Source: Phalacrocorax aristotelis
Lineage: Eukaryota; Chordata; Aves; Suliformes; Phalacrocoracidae
Direction: 5' to 3'
NCBI RefSeq assembly: GCF_949628215.1
Contig: NC_134280.1
Location: 4,416,001 to 4,480,000, forward strand
Length of the DNA: 64,000 nt
A program made the position numbers and the translations under genes. Of this stretch, positions 10,781-23,036 are shown in pieces. The notes under the pieces are model-generated. The model saw only the letters and a list, made by a program, of their open reading frames with translations, ran no database searches and had not been told where the DNA came from. The number at the start of each line of letters is the position of its first letter. Positions within the stretch are counted from its first letter, which is position 1.

Positions 10781-11010
10781 GATGCGCAGCCTTCTGTGAT
10801 GCTAGGTAGGAGGTCCGGCGATGCAAATCAAATGGCTTCTCCAAAAATATCACAGTGATTGATAATGAGACAGTGATGCAGATTTTTGACACTTTTGATC
10901 CTACCACAAGCAAACGTTAAATTTAGAGAGGAGAATTTTAAAAACTAATGCCACGTCACTTTAAAATTGATCAGCGAAAGATATATATAGTTTAAGGAAG
11001 GCTAATGTTA
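10781..11010. promoter_or_regulatory. Candidate enhancer block with octamer site
   Basis: It contains a perfect POU octamer ATGCAAAT at 10821-10828 and a paired TGATTGAT (PBX/HOX-like) near 10856. Further TGATGC- and TGACAC-type sites and a retained CpG pair (TCCGGCG) are present. No long open frame and no repeat are present. The regulatory call is inference from motif density. Confidence 0.35.
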
Positions 11011-12887
11011 TTCAATTGATATTTTTTTTTTTTTTAAACCCATAACAAAACTATAACAAGCAGGATATAATTAAAAAAAGAATGGAGGGGAAAATTGACT
11101 TGAAACAAATCCAGGTATAGAAACATATCAAATATGCTAGTAAGGCTTAATTTCACTTTTCATGGAGAGGTCATACACTGCAATTTTATTTCACTTCTGC
11201 GTATTACTATATACATATGGATACACATAAACTATTATGTTAGGTGTATAAGGGATGTATCTGGAAGCACTTGAACGAGGAAGATGACTGACACTTACAA
11301 GAAAAGCCTTTATTATATGTCTATGTTTTGTTTCATTAATCATGTACGTTCATTAACCAATCATGGTAATTTATTATGTGCGGTTTCAAGACATCTTGCG
11401 TTACAATGGTGTCATTTTCACTTTGATCATCTAAAGACCTCGCAAGATGACATTTGCAACCAAAGGACCTGGCTCCTCTGTACGTGCTGCACGAATGTGT
11501 CCTAGAGATTCAGAAGTGCTAAAAAAAGGAAAAACCCTGCAGTGCAACATAGTTTGCAGGACACAAGAATTAATTATGTAGCTCAAAGATAACACCACAC
11601 AAATGAGGTAGAAATATTCAGGTGAAGTGATTTGCACATGATTTTAATGGTGGATAAACACCAAAAGGAGATGCTATTCATTTTGTCATGTAATATTTGA
11701 TCATTAAGTGTTTTGCTAGGTTGTATCATACTCGATCTACACAACAGCCTGAAAAACACACTCTTTACAAAACAACCGAGAAATGTGCTCAAAAGTCTTG
11801 GCTTTCGTCACTACCTGCTATTGCTTTTATATAGTAAGAAGCTAAATATACGTTTTTCAAATGATAGTTGTGGTACCATTACCATAATGCAGTACGTACT
11901 TCCCCTTAGTCTAATGGCCACTGCAAGAAATGTTGTGAACCTAAGCATTAGATAGAGTCTGATTTTATGGAACCCAGGTTTACAACTTCTTCACCGTTCA
12001 TTTCTGCCTTCCGTTGCACCTTTCATAAACCTACTGATTAATATCAAACAGTGAACAACTCTGACAAGCAGGATTACTAATCCAACGTAACTGTTTATAG
12101 TGTGAATGAAAAAAGTGCTCCATTTCTAGCCGCTGCACTTAATAATAAATTCCTGTTGTACTTAAATGTTGAAGGGATTACATAACTGTCAAAGTTCCTT
12201 TAAATGTTAAGGGTAGTAATCATATTAAAGACATACTATACAGAAGCAAAAGCAAATGTCAGATTAGTTATTATTACCATATTTGCATGGAGTTTTAAAA
12301 TATAAGGCCAGATTCCTGAACATGTCAAATTTGTGCTCATTGCGGCTGAAGAGTGTAGTGAGGAAAGGGAGCTGCAAACCCCGCCAGTCACGCTGCAGTC
12401 ATGGGCCATATAAGGGTCAGAAAAAGGAGCTTCACGTGCTGTAGCACAGCCACAGAGCTGTTCTTGATTACACCAGCTGAAACAGTACCACCAGGACAAT
12501 TGTGCCAGAAAGAGAAGGGGAATACCACGCATTCCTCCTCCCTCTCTCCCTCTTCCGCTGTGCATACTTCGCGCAAGAAAGCCTTTAGATTGGCTCAATA
12601 CCATCCTAGGACAATTCTGAAGCACCCACTTAAGACATGCTTATGACAACTGCGACCCTCTTAGGTATCCCTAAGACAGTGATAGCCAGGAATCTGGCAC
12701 AAACAAAATCAAATCCGCAGATGCTTATACACGTGGTCTGTTGATATTTCTCCTCTGACCTATGCTATTGGCTTTAACACTCTATATTAAACACCCAGGA
12801 ATCAATTAGTGCCTTATTAACAAGCAACATTATGAATCGTCAAACTATCCAGAGAAAATTCTGATCAATTAATTAAACTGTTTATTT
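11011..12887. other. AT-rich noncoding stretch, no gene seen
   Basis: A run of 13 T lies near 11022. The frames at 12236-12625 (minus, 129 codons) and 12401-12646 (plus) overlap on opposite strands and carry no motif. No feature is supported. Confidence 0.6.
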
Positions 12888-12958
12888 AAAAAAAAAAAAA
12901 CCAAACCACCAACAAAAAACCCCAAGCAACAAAGAAACCCCCAAAAAGCAACAAAGAC
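12888..12958 (+). repeat. A/C-rich low-complexity tract
   Basis: A run of A followed by irregular AACC, ACAAA and AGCAACAAAG units. This tract type is common in bird genomes. Confidence 0.85.
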
Positions 12959-14960
12959 CTAGATCTCAAATTGCACTCTATATTTACCTCCTTCACTGCA
13001 ATGGAGTCATTTGCAGGATTAAAACCTGAGCCTGGTGCCTCCCCACACTATGATTATTGGCAAAGAAACAATTCTTTTACTGTCTTCCAGTACTCTTTTA
13101 AAGGACCGGGGTTATTCACGCAGAACCACACCCTGCGTCCAGCAAGACAAGAGGAATGCTCGCCCGTGGAAGTTATGTGCACGCAATGAAACTCTTGTTC
13201 CCAAGTTAGAAATGGGACCCCATTATTAGCATTCCTGATATTCATAGCACTGCTTACACGTTCCACAGCACCCAGCCAGTAGCCTCGATTAAAAAATGTC
13301 CAACCGTGACTTCTATATTATCATTAAATCAGTTATTTTCAGAATTGCTCACCTGCAGAGCCCTGCTGCAGAGCTTGCTTTGGGAGGTAGGGCTCCAGCC
13401 ACAGTCTCACCTGAGGAATGAATGCCACTGCTGACGGTTGGTGCTCATGTCCTGGAGAAGCATCAGCTCCACAGCTGCACCCAAGTCCCATCCTCCAGCA
13501 CCCACTGAATGGTGCTTCTTGGAAGTCACCCCCTTACATACTGCCACAGTTGCCAGCTTTGGCTTATAATAAATAGAAGGCAAAGGGGAACAACGTAATT
13601 AATTCACTGCACGTTAAGGTCCAGGGATAGTTACAACATATCTGACACCTAAAAATTAAGTATTGTCTAGTAACCTACTGAGCGCTGGGTGGAAAGCAAT
13701 CTCCCATGGCTCGAGAATCCCCGAGATGTTCAACATTTTCCTCCACAAACTCAAAAATTCAAAACATTTGCCAATAATATACATGTAAGAATAGAGATGT
13801 CTCTGGATAGGGTCTGCAGAAGGTCAAATTGCTTTGAAACGTCATCTCTTTTTTTAGGTTAGTTATCGCTATGGCAGTGATAAATATTTTGTAAAAAGTA
13901 TAAATAAAGCAGCCTGGATGTTGCATACTCAGAATGGGTGTCACTGGAGGACTTTTTTCCTTTCCCCTAAGTGAAATTTCCAGGAAGGATTTTGGCAAAA
14001 ACGTTAGTGTGGAAAGCACCATGGGAAGCACATTGGCCCTAATGCATCCGACAACCTATGATGGATCAGCCCTGTCACCATGGCTATCATGTCTGGCCCC
14101 TCTTCATGTCAAGTTCTTCCTTTCGGGGAATTTTGGGGGAGGCAGAAAACTGGTTGTGCTCTTATTTCTCAACATTCTTTGATCAACTATCAAAACAAAC
14201 TGCTTTTTCCAAATTGAGTTTTTAGTTAGGGACCCTGTTTTTTAATCTCTGGTTTAGTGTTTCTCCATTAACAGAGAGGGGACCTCGTGGCTTGGCAGAT
14301 GGTAGCCTTAGACGGTTTTCTGAGGGTTGGGAAGGTTCAAAGAGGGAACCCCACACTCCTTCACTGGATCCTGAGGTCTCTGCGGCCCATTGACATCTAC
14401 CGTCTAATGCCTGATGACAGGGCAATGAAGACTGCGTGTTTCAGCTGCGTTTCTAACGCTATCAAAGCCCTTTCCCTTGTAACTGAACTGTTCTAATTAT
14501 GCACATTTCCCTTTGCTGTATTCCTCAAGGTCTTGTCTCACCAAATGATGTAACTCTTGATTACAGCTCTTGTATTCAGCTTGTACAACGAGGCTGAAAT
14601 ACTCCTGAACACCTTGATGACAAGTACATGGGTTTGCCTGGCGAAACAATAACCACGCTAAAGCTCTTTTAACATCCCAGTCTTTGCTGAAAGCACCTGC
14701 CTATACTGTCAATTCATCCTCTGCCTCTTGGGTGTCTGACTTAAGCATAAGTATGCAAGTCCTATAAATGAATACATGCCGCTGGGGGTAGCACTTACAG
14801 TAGAAGAGTATCGTCTCATGAGTGATAAGGGTGACAGAAGTGCAAAGCAGAGCTGAGTGGATCTGGCACTCACATTGCGAACAACACAGCATTCATACGG
14901 GAAGATTTTCCCACAGAATGACATGCAATAATTTATTCTAAGCCCTTCCAACCCGTGTGT
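12959..14960. other. Noncoding stretch, no gene seen
   Basis: Mixed composition. Open frames reach at most 90 codons and lack motifs. No repeat family is recognised. Confidence 0.6.
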
Positions 14961-15008
14961 GGTTGTTTTTTTGGTTTGGGTTTTCTTTTTCTTTTTTTCT
15001 CCTCCCCT
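14961..15008. repeat. T-rich / pyrimidine low-complexity tract
   Basis: Irregular GGTTGTTTT, GGTTTGGG and CTTTTT units. It resembles the reverse complement of the A/C-rich tracts elsewhere in the window. Confidence 0.8.
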
Positions 15009-15880
15009 GTGAAGTTGCTATCTTCTGCAGCTTTTCTCTAAATAATCATTTAGGAGAAGATGCCACTGCTAAAATGAAGTACCTCGTTTGAAGGAAAACT
15101 AACCAGTCCAACCAAGTAAATAATTACTAGTCAACACTGTTCCCACATGACTGCATTCTACAGAAGTCTACCACTGAGGAAAAGAGGGTGGGTTTTTAAT
15201 ACTAAAATGCTGATTGTCTAAGGTAAAAAGTTTTTAAAAGGCCCTATTTTTAATCACAAGTTATAAAACACACAAGCAAAATAAAAATATGCCTCCCAAA
15301 GTTTGAAGCAGGAAATGCTGTTTACTCAATGACAACCCTGCTCTGAGCATATCAGCCTCCTAAACGTCAGAGCATGAAAGGCTTCCAGATCCCCCAATGC
15401 TCTGTGGCACAGAGGAGCATGAAAAACTCTTATCCTGAGCCAGACTGGTTCCCCAACACGTCTACTGTCATGTCTCCAACACTAGCCACCACCAGATGTT
15501 TCAGCAGATGCAAGAGCGGGTGAAATAAAGGTGGCTGTGGGACACTCCTTGTCTTCTGAAGGAGATCAAACATTTTCCAGCCACATATGACCTAAGACCA
15601 GATAGATGTGGGCACTGTCCTGTCACCATTTAGAGCCATAAATCACAATGGGACATGCTCCCAGATACTGCTGCCCCGCCCAGCACTCCTGCTGAAAAGG
15701 GCAGAATCCAGTGATCCCAGGGTCTGAAGCCATAGCGGAAAAGTCTGGTCACCTATAAACAACTCACTCTCTTCCCCCACCTTTCCCTATCCCCCCATCT
15801 AGGTCCTCTCCCTCTTGCTTCAGCTGCATTGTTCAGCTTTTTGGTAAAAATAGCCATAAAGTGAAAAATACGTTACTGAG
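15009..15880. other. Noncoding stretch, no gene seen
   Basis: A slightly GC-richer patch spans 15330-15780, and a pyrimidine-rich patch spans 15765-15830. No gene or repeat is recognised. Confidence 0.55.
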
Positions 15881-15934
15881 CTTATCCAATACATAAACTC
15901 AATAGACTAAAATTCATATACTTTACAAAGATTT
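15881..15934 (+). repeat. Dispersed 54-bp repeat, copy A
   Basis: It matches 17286-17339 at 50 of 54 positions in the same orientation, with abrupt ends. A weaker match reaches about ten bases further upstream (TTACT shared). All four differences are transitions. Three of them sit where copy B has CpG and this copy has CA or TA, which suggests decay by cytosine deamination here. Confidence 0.9.
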
Positions 15935-17285
15935 CTACTAGCATTTAAAAATTTCCATTCCATGTAATTACAGAAATTCAAGTAAAAGCAACAAAAACCT
16001 GTACCTTTCCCCTGGAAACTCTGCTCAGCCTCAAGCTTATGCATACGCAGCCATGAGACCCGATCCTCTTGCCTCTCCGCTGCCTGTTCTCCAGCTGTTG
16101 GCGGTTAGTGCAAAAGAGACAGGGAGACCAATACAGCTCTTCAAAACATTTCTGCTTCTCTCAGTAACTTTCTGCCTTCAGCAATCTGGTCAGAGAGCAA
16201 CTCTTAAGCATGCACCTTCCTTCAGACTAAAACTCCCAACAACAGAAAACAGCATTAGAAGGCGGGAAGCATTCAGAATTACAATCAGTTCAGTTAAATC
16301 TTGGTTTTCCTAGCTAGCAACCTCAAAATATAAGCACAGCCTTCAAAATGCAAGCTTATAATGTCAACTAAAGGTCACAACTTTATTATTTCCAAACTAG
16401 CTAAATAAGAGTCTTAAAATGTCCAAATAGAAAAGAAAGAGCAATGATGTCCCACTTTGAACTATCTAACAAGGCTGAAAAGTAGGAAATCCATGTAGTG
16501 AATGACCAGCTCTCACCTCGCTGTACCGCAGTGGGAAAGGAGGGAACGACCTGTGTAACTTCTCAGAAAAATACAACGCTACCTACAGTAATCAGTGCAT
16601 CTGGATTTGGAAGGCGAGATTATCAGAGAGGCAAGAGTCCACCACAGAGATGTGGTGTGGATTTAGCTCACTGCTTCTCCAGGCAACAAACCTCACTGTT
16701 CACGACTGTAGTGTTATGAAAATCACATATAAATATAACAAATCAGGACACAAAGATTAAAAAAAAAAACCAACAGATTTAACAAAGAGGAGGAAATACA
16801 ACAGAAATGGTTTGAGAAACAGCCTGTGAGGAGCTGAACAGGTCTGCTCCATCAAATATCTACAGTGCTCCCAGGGCACCACTGCAGGAGCATGTGAATT
16901 ATTGCTCTAAGCATATGCAGATCTTTGTGAGACTAGTCTTAATAGATTTCTGTAATACATACATGATTTAAAAACATACTTTCATTTAAAAGTTCCGTTT
17001 TGTAAGCACATCAAAAGCTTTGAAAATGTAGATTTATGTCTTTTAATAGTGCATATTAATAATATTGATATAATTATCGCTATTCATATTTGAAGACCCC
17101 GGAATACAAATTTTTCAAAGATTACTTGAAATTCAGAATGGGGAGTATAGAGATCCATAATTTAGTAGGTAGAAGTGGGAGTCAAGTTTTCTGGAGCCTA
17201 ATTTTCCCACTGTTTAAATATTGCAGAGAATCAATGCAAAGCTCTGAAATGAACTTTGGAAAAACTGTTCATTCTCATTACTACA
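15935..17285. other. Noncoding stretch between the two 54-bp copies
   Basis: AT-rich with short frames only (86 codons at 16053-16313). A pyrimidine-rich exon-like patch near 16020-16110 lacks a good donor. No gene is supported. Confidence 0.55.
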
Positions 17286-17339
17286 CTTATCCGATACACG
17301 AACTCAATAGGCTAAAATTCATATACTTTACAAAGATTT
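17286..17339 (+). repeat. Dispersed 54-bp repeat, copy B
   Basis: Same-strand copy of 15881-15934. It retains the CpGs at 17292-17293 and 17299-17300 that are lost in copy A, so it looks closer to the ancestral sequence. It is probably a small local duplication, or a fragment of an unrecognised short mobile element. Confidence 0.9.
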
Positions 17340-18650
17340 GGTGCAGTTTAATAGAACGCTTTGGGATCTTATGATGAAAGGGTGAGCACAAGTAAAAAAT
17401 AATATAATAAAGATAACACCATTAATTAGAATTATTAAAATTCATACACTAAAACCTATAATCTAAGCAGTAGGGACCAAGTTATTCACGGGTGTTTAAA
17501 ATACGGATGAACGTTAAGGATATTAATTTGGACAATTGAACCTGGCACACCAAAACTGGCCTTTCTGTTTTGTTCAGTCTTTGGACAACTGATAAGTCCC
17601 ATAAAATAAGAACAATGAGCTTCTGTGTCTATATACCTTGATTTGTTTTTTAAGATGGTCAGTTAGTACTCAACAGCAAGCGCTCAGTAAAATAAGCCAT
17701 TTGCTGAGCAACCAGTGATGTGATGGGGAGAGGTTCGGGGTGGTTCTGGTTGTTTATTTTTTGGTATGTAAAAGGTGGGCACCAGCAATCCTGCTCTCAC
17801 AGGTGGTGGGCTGGGGCACTGCGCAAGCAGATGGATGCCAGTGAGGGCCACAGTCCATGCACATGCCAACCGCTTCATGGTTGATTCCTCAGCTTTCAGA
17901 CTTTAACCCTTCTTGATAACGCCCTCAAGAGAGAAAAAGCAAGGAGCCTCCACATGCAAACTGTCTAAGCCCTACCTTGACAGCAGAGGTGAACAACTGC
18001 TGGGACTGTGCCCTTCTCTATCCCATCCTGCAGTTTCCTTCCAGCTAAACCTCACTCTAACAGGCACAGAGCAAACATACGTATGCAAAGCTCTGCTTAA
18101 AGGCAGCAGGATCATCCAGCAACACAAGTGTCCAAACGAAGCTACAACAATGGCCACATCAGCTATCTGCTGCCAGCCTGGGGACTGTGACTAACTTGCA
18201 CATACATTTGCATAAGTTATATAAAAATGAATGTATAAAGTTATATTTATCTGTACTTGTATCTTCTTTGATATGAGTGGATGTTGCTTGTCCACCCACA
18301 GTAAAAACTTACAATATTGTAGGCTTATAAATACAGAAAGGAGGAGAGCAAATTACAACACATTTCTCCTAGGCTACACTTCAAATATTGTTCAGAGGAA
18401 TGGATTTGTGGACAAAAGCTAGGGCTTATAACACATCAGCAAGTTGGCCATTGATACAGCACCATTTCCATTGCTGTTGGGTTCCCATGAATAAGGAAAT
18501 TGGTCTGATGAGGTGTGATAAATAACTTCACTTCTTCACCCTCATTTCCCACTGCATCCAAGGTCCTTGGACCAATCCCATCAGTTACAGTTCTCTGCAA
18601 GCCCTGTATCTAGCCATATCCCACCCCAAACTGGGCATGAATGTGAGCAA
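17340..18650. other. Noncoding stretch, no gene seen
   Basis: AT-rich first half, mixed second half. Frames of 93 and 61 codons overlap on opposite strands at 17913-18194. No motif is seen. Confidence 0.6.
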
Positions 18651-18735
18651 TCAGGGTCTGAGCCAGCTCCCGCTGGAAGGTGGTGGGTGTTTTCCCACTG
18701 ACTTCAAAGAGAGCTGAAGCAGGTCCTCACTGCAT
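18651..18735 (+). repeat. Possible old amniote interspersed repeat remnant
   Basis: The segment contains CAGGGTCTGAGCCAGCTCC and later CCCACTGACTTCAAAGAGAG and AGCAGGTCC. From memory this resembles an old sauropsid repeat with a CCATTGACTTCAATGGGAG core. The family name is uncertain and divergence is high. Confidence 0.35.
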
Positions 18736-20767
18736 AGCAAGGAAGAAGATCATCGAGATTTATAAACATGATTTTCTGTTCATCTTTCTACTTCCTAACT
18801 TCATAATCTCGGTTTCCTGGACTAATGCCATGGGTTGCTGTTCTGTAGTTGATTTACAATAAACAGAAGAAAAACTCTGTAAACTTGTGTTTTACTGCCA
18901 GTGACACACATTTCAAATTCCTTCTGTATTCTCAGTGAAAAAAAAAAAAGTTACTACAAAGATCTGGAGGAAATACAGTATTTGGCTTAATCCCTAATTG
19001 AAGAAGAGTAGATTGTTATGGAGACACAAATTATATTGTACATAATGAATTTCATCAGAATACAAATATAACAATATTGCTTTTTGCCTTTCAACTAGGG
19101 AACATCGTATTTCAAACTTGGGAATCATTTAGCTTTCAGATTTCTCAAAGTAGTTGCAAGGAGACTTGGAATTTCAAAGTAATTGCAAGGGTATGTGAAG
19201 CTCAAATCCAGCTTAATGACAAAGGGGAAGAGAAAACTAAGAAATCTCAATTAGCGTAACCAGTGATAACTAGATTCCGTTTCTGGGTGAACAGCATCAG
19301 ATTAGTACAAGGAAACAAAACACTCAATTAGGAAATATCAAGATTCAGTGGAACGAAGGAAAGCATAACCAGGAGATCTCAAGTTCAAGTTGCCATAACC
19401 CTTCTGAAACATCGCAGCTCAAAGAGGGCTAAATTGCCTGAGAACAAAACGACAACCTGAACTTTCCTCGTTGGGGCTAGTTTTATTTATCAAAAAACTT
19501 TTAGTTTTGCATCAAAATTTGCCCAGTGGGTAAATCTAATATATGTAATTTCAGGAAGAAAAGGAAAAAGTCCTACTGAAAATTCAACTCATCCCTACTT
19601 ATATTGTGTATATATATAAATATATATATTTGAATGAACATAATTTAGTAAGTAATCTAGTAGGTAACTGTACCGGCACGTAGAGGTATATTTGTAGTAG
19701 TTTTTATTCTGTATCCATGCACCAATCTCTGTAAATACAGGATGAACAAGTTGTCTTGAAACTTTTATTGTGTATCCAGTTGAACGAGAACATCTTCTTT
19801 GGATAACACAATATAAATTACCTAATTAAGACACATGATATGTGTAATAAACCCACATATATAAAACATGTGCAGCAAACAGTTTTTCAGCCCAAATGTG
19901 TCATTGGATTTTTTTTATTTTCAATTTAGGAAAAAAAAAAAGAGTATACCACATGTAGACTAATAGTCTTCCAAATTTCCTTTGTCTTTTTTCTTTCAAT
20001 TACAAGGGCATTGTCATTACACAAGTCTAAAACAGAGTTCCTCATGCTGGGAGATTTGAGATTTATTTTCAGATTTTAACCAAAAAAAAAAAAGGATGAT
20101 ATGTTCATCTTTAAAAGTTGATACGCATCTATGATGTCATAAACTTATGTATGGCAGCAATATAGATAATTCTGTATCACCATTACTGTTATCGCTGAAT
20201 AAAAAGTTAGCATGAAACAGAGAAGCGTAGCACATATAATCCCAACAGCACGAAGTCCCAAAGGGTGAGTGTGATCCTTGAGTACATAAAATGGAGGCTC
20301 ACGTATAGCAGCAGAAAGTTGTTGTGTCTTCTGTGTACAACACTGGGGAAGTCATTGAAAAAAAAAAAAACAAAACAAGAAAAAAAACCCAACCTTCAGT
20401 TCTAGCATTCACACAAGAAAAATTATGGCAAAACCCCTGGAACTGACTTAGAGAAAAAAAAAAGAATACTGACATTTTTCAGGACCCATCTTACGGATTT
20501 AAACTCCACTTGTTTCATTTACAAAAGGGAAGGGTTTTGATATACGCTTATTCAAGCGTAAAGAAGAAGAATCAAAAGCCAGAGGTTACAAGCTAAGGCT
20601 AAAGAAATTTAAATGAAAAATATTTTAAATACTGAAAAAAATAGCATCAGAACAACATATTAAAACTCATTCTTTCCTAAGGAGGAGCATTTCTTGAGCT
20701 GAGGCTTTAGGAACTATTTAAGCTGAAGCATAAATTAGAAATATCATGGTGGTTTTACTGAACAAAG
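18736..20767. other. AT-rich noncoding stretch with short repeats
   Basis: It holds an imperfect 20-bp direct repeat (19141-19161 and 19171-19190, sharing CAAAGTA and TTGCAAGG). A TA-rich microsatellite-like tract lies at 19608-19630. A-runs lie near 18940, 19930, 20083 and 20358. No gene is seen. Confidence 0.6.
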
Positions 20768-20822
20768 CCCTATGGCCTATAGATCAAGAGGTCAGAGTAG
20801 TCCCTTCTGACCTTTAAATGTA
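20768..20822 (+). repeat. CR1 LINE 3' end, old
   Basis: It reads TAGATCAAGAGGTCAGA, then GTCCCTTCTGACCTTTAAAT, which matches the 3' end of turtle/bird-type CR1 elements with an internal deletion. Plus orientation, 5'-truncated, no coding part left. Confidence 0.6.
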
Positions 20823-21440
20823 AGAGCAGCATTTTATTTAGGACTACTATTATTTGTATTCTGTTAGTCCTGAGAGTTCCTAGTCACAATTAGACTCTGC
20901 ATCATGGAAGATCCTGAGCAGACAGAGAGATTTCATAGCTTTCCCCAAGAGTTTGCAGTCTTAGAGCTCAATTTTGCAACTTGCAGTGAATGCAGTTCCA
21001 CATAAGTGGGATCATTTTCCCAAATTCGATGATAACGCAATACCGACATTTATTATAATGGTATTTCTTTCATTTTGCCATCACAGTGTTTGGGAGTTTG
21101 ACTGCATTCCTTGCTAAGTAGCCTATTCTGTTTTGTTCATACGAGACTCCAAATTGCCATTTAAAATTCCCGAGTTTATTAACTTTAAACTCCTGGTGCC
21201 AGCTCTTTTATATGGCAAGCCAGAAGGCAGGAAGAGGCCTGTGACTGACACGACACGTACGTGTTCCTGGAGAATACACTGGAGACTTCTCTCTTTGATC
21301 TGAACCTCCCTAGTACAGAAAAGCTCATCACGTTGGCCAGGCAGACTCTATTTTCACATTTTAAGGCCTTAAAGATCCCAGAGTTACCCACGGAAAGATT
21401 TATTAAACCTCATTTTGGCATACCCAAGCTAATGGGTTGT
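20823..21440. other. AT-rich stretch with a 12-bp CpG palindrome
   Basis: At 21253-21264 the sequence ACACGTACGTGT is a perfect palindrome containing two inverted ACGTG cores. ACGTG is the core of hypoxia-response and other bHLH-PAS or E-box-like sites. Two CpGs lie in an otherwise CpG-poor surrounding. No gene is seen. Confidence 0.55.
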
Positions 21441-21740
21441 CCCAGTTTCAAAGTCATCGGTTGAAATAGCCGCATTTTCAAGGTGTCTCCTGTTTGTTTG
21501 AGGTCTAGCACTGATGTACATGCCTCTGGCTATCGGTGCCAAGAAATTACGTGTACCGTGTTCAAGCAGCGCAGTTCGTGTCCCCAGAATTGTTATATTT
21601 CTGATCGCCACAATAGTTACACTAAAAGCTTGTGCTCCAGACTGGTGGGATTCAGCTTCAATTTTTAGCACACTATTTTCACTGCATCCTACACCCAGCC
21701 ACAGCTTATCTATCATTTGATTCTGACAGATACATATTTT
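21441..21740. promoter_or_regulatory. Candidate conserved noncoding element
   Basis: A high-complexity block with retained CpGs (GCTATCGGTGCC, ATTACGTGTACCGTG, CAGCGCAGTTCGTG, GATCGCC). It is open in frames on both strands (118 codons minus, 68 plus), and neither peptide looks like a protein domain. It is more likely regulatory than coding. Conservation is not tested. Confidence 0.35.
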
Positions 21741-22459
21741 ATATTTTGACAAGCAACCCACTTGACTGCTTTCCTGTGACATCATCTTATCTCTGAATGT
21801 ACCAACCTGTTAATAACTTCATTTTCTGGTTGAATTTTTCCAAATTAAATTAAGCAGGCGAAACATGTTAAGCTCACCAAGTCCTCTTAACACTTCTGCT
21901 GAAGGGCATCTTCTGATAGCTTGATTTTGAAAAGGGCAGCATACAACCTGTTCAGAGAGGGATTTGGTCCAAAATATCAGGTTTCTGGAAGGTGGAAGGT
22001 TTCTTCCTCAGCTAAGAAATACAAAAAGGATAAAACACAAAACCAAACAACAAAAATTAAATATTTATCATCTGTTAACTAATATTCTAGAGATTATATC
22101 ATTATTTAATGGTACTTGAAGGAAACCCTTATGAGATAAAAAGGAGCAATACAATCTAACATAAACTAATTTTCAATTTTTCTTCTGTAGATAGAAAGAC
22201 GGAAGCTAAATATAGTCCAGTGTTAGTATGAAATAATTTTCTCTCTATCTTGCGACAATAAAGAGTCAGTAGAAGCTTTTCTTTCATGTTAATTAAAACA
22301 ATTTGGGGGGGGGGGAAATCTTGTTCCTGGATATACTATATAATATTCTTAATTAAATATGGGCACTTTTGTACTTATCTTATTCCATAATTAGCTCTTC
22401 CATAGAAGCAATACTGCACTGGACGTGAAATCACAGGACAGTGAGAAAATTTAATTGCG
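21741..22459. other. AT-rich noncoding stretch with G11 run
   Basis: A run of 11 G lies at 22305-22315. Otherwise ordinary AT-rich DNA without a gene. Confidence 0.6.
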
Positions 22460-22560
22460 TAACATGGACACAAAATCAGAATATCAGGCTCTTTTCCCAG
22501 TTGTGTAGCTCAGAACATTTCTCCCCATTCTGTGCCTCAGTCTGCTGCCATTTAAATTGA
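22460..22560 (+). repeat. MIR-like SINE remnant
   Basis: The order CAGGCTCTTTTCCCAGTTG, TGTGTAGCTCAGAACATTTC, TGTGCCTCAGTCTGCTG and ATTTAAATTGAAAAT follows the MIR core and 3' part: GGCTCTGCC, AGCTGTGTGACC, TGTGCCTCAGTTTCCTC, TGTAAAATG. Divergence is high; plus orientation. Confidence 0.5.
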
Positions 22561-23036
22561 AAATGTCGCACCAAGGAGAAGGAAAATCAATACGAAAAAC
22601 ATAGCACAACTTATTTTTTCCAGTTGTGTTACAAGCCAAAACACAGCACACTCAGTTCCTGGAGGTTTCCTGTGTGCTCAGGTTGTTTCAAGAAGAAAGT
22701 TGGCATGCACAGAGCCACAAGCATCAATCCTGACCTGCTCGGCTACCGGCGGTCAAGACGAGGTCCAAAGCAGCAGAGGCACGCTGTGCCTGAGGTGAAT
22801 CAGCATGTCTGGCCATCACCCCATCCCAGGAACCTCCCCAGCGATAGACTTCTGCCCTCCAGACACATCCTGCCTTGGAGAAAACGGCCTTGGCACGTGC
22901 CCACCCAAAGCCACAAGGACCATGAGAAGGAGAAAGTCCAACAGCTCGGTGCCAAAAGGCTCCGACCACTTCATTTTCTCTTTGCATCTAAGATCTCTCC
23001 TGCTCCAAGAGCATGGATGAGGAGCTCAGAGAAAGG
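22561..23036 (+). other. GC-richer stretch with a 154-codon frame
   Basis: An acceptor-like TTATTTTTTCCAG (AG at 22621-22622) opens a frame to 23088. The frame runs into the repeat at 23037, has no domain, and is shadowed by an 87-codon minus frame. At this length a few such frames are expected by chance, so I do not call a gene. Confidence 0.4.

Noticed and set aside
14931-14955. CR1-like ending (CCCTTCCAACCC)
   Set aside because: The upstream sequence lacks the other CR1 3' words, so the match is too short to call.
21429-21785. 118-codon minus frame as a coding exon
   Set aside because: The opposite strand is open as well and the peptide is not domain-like. The block fits a noncoding element better.
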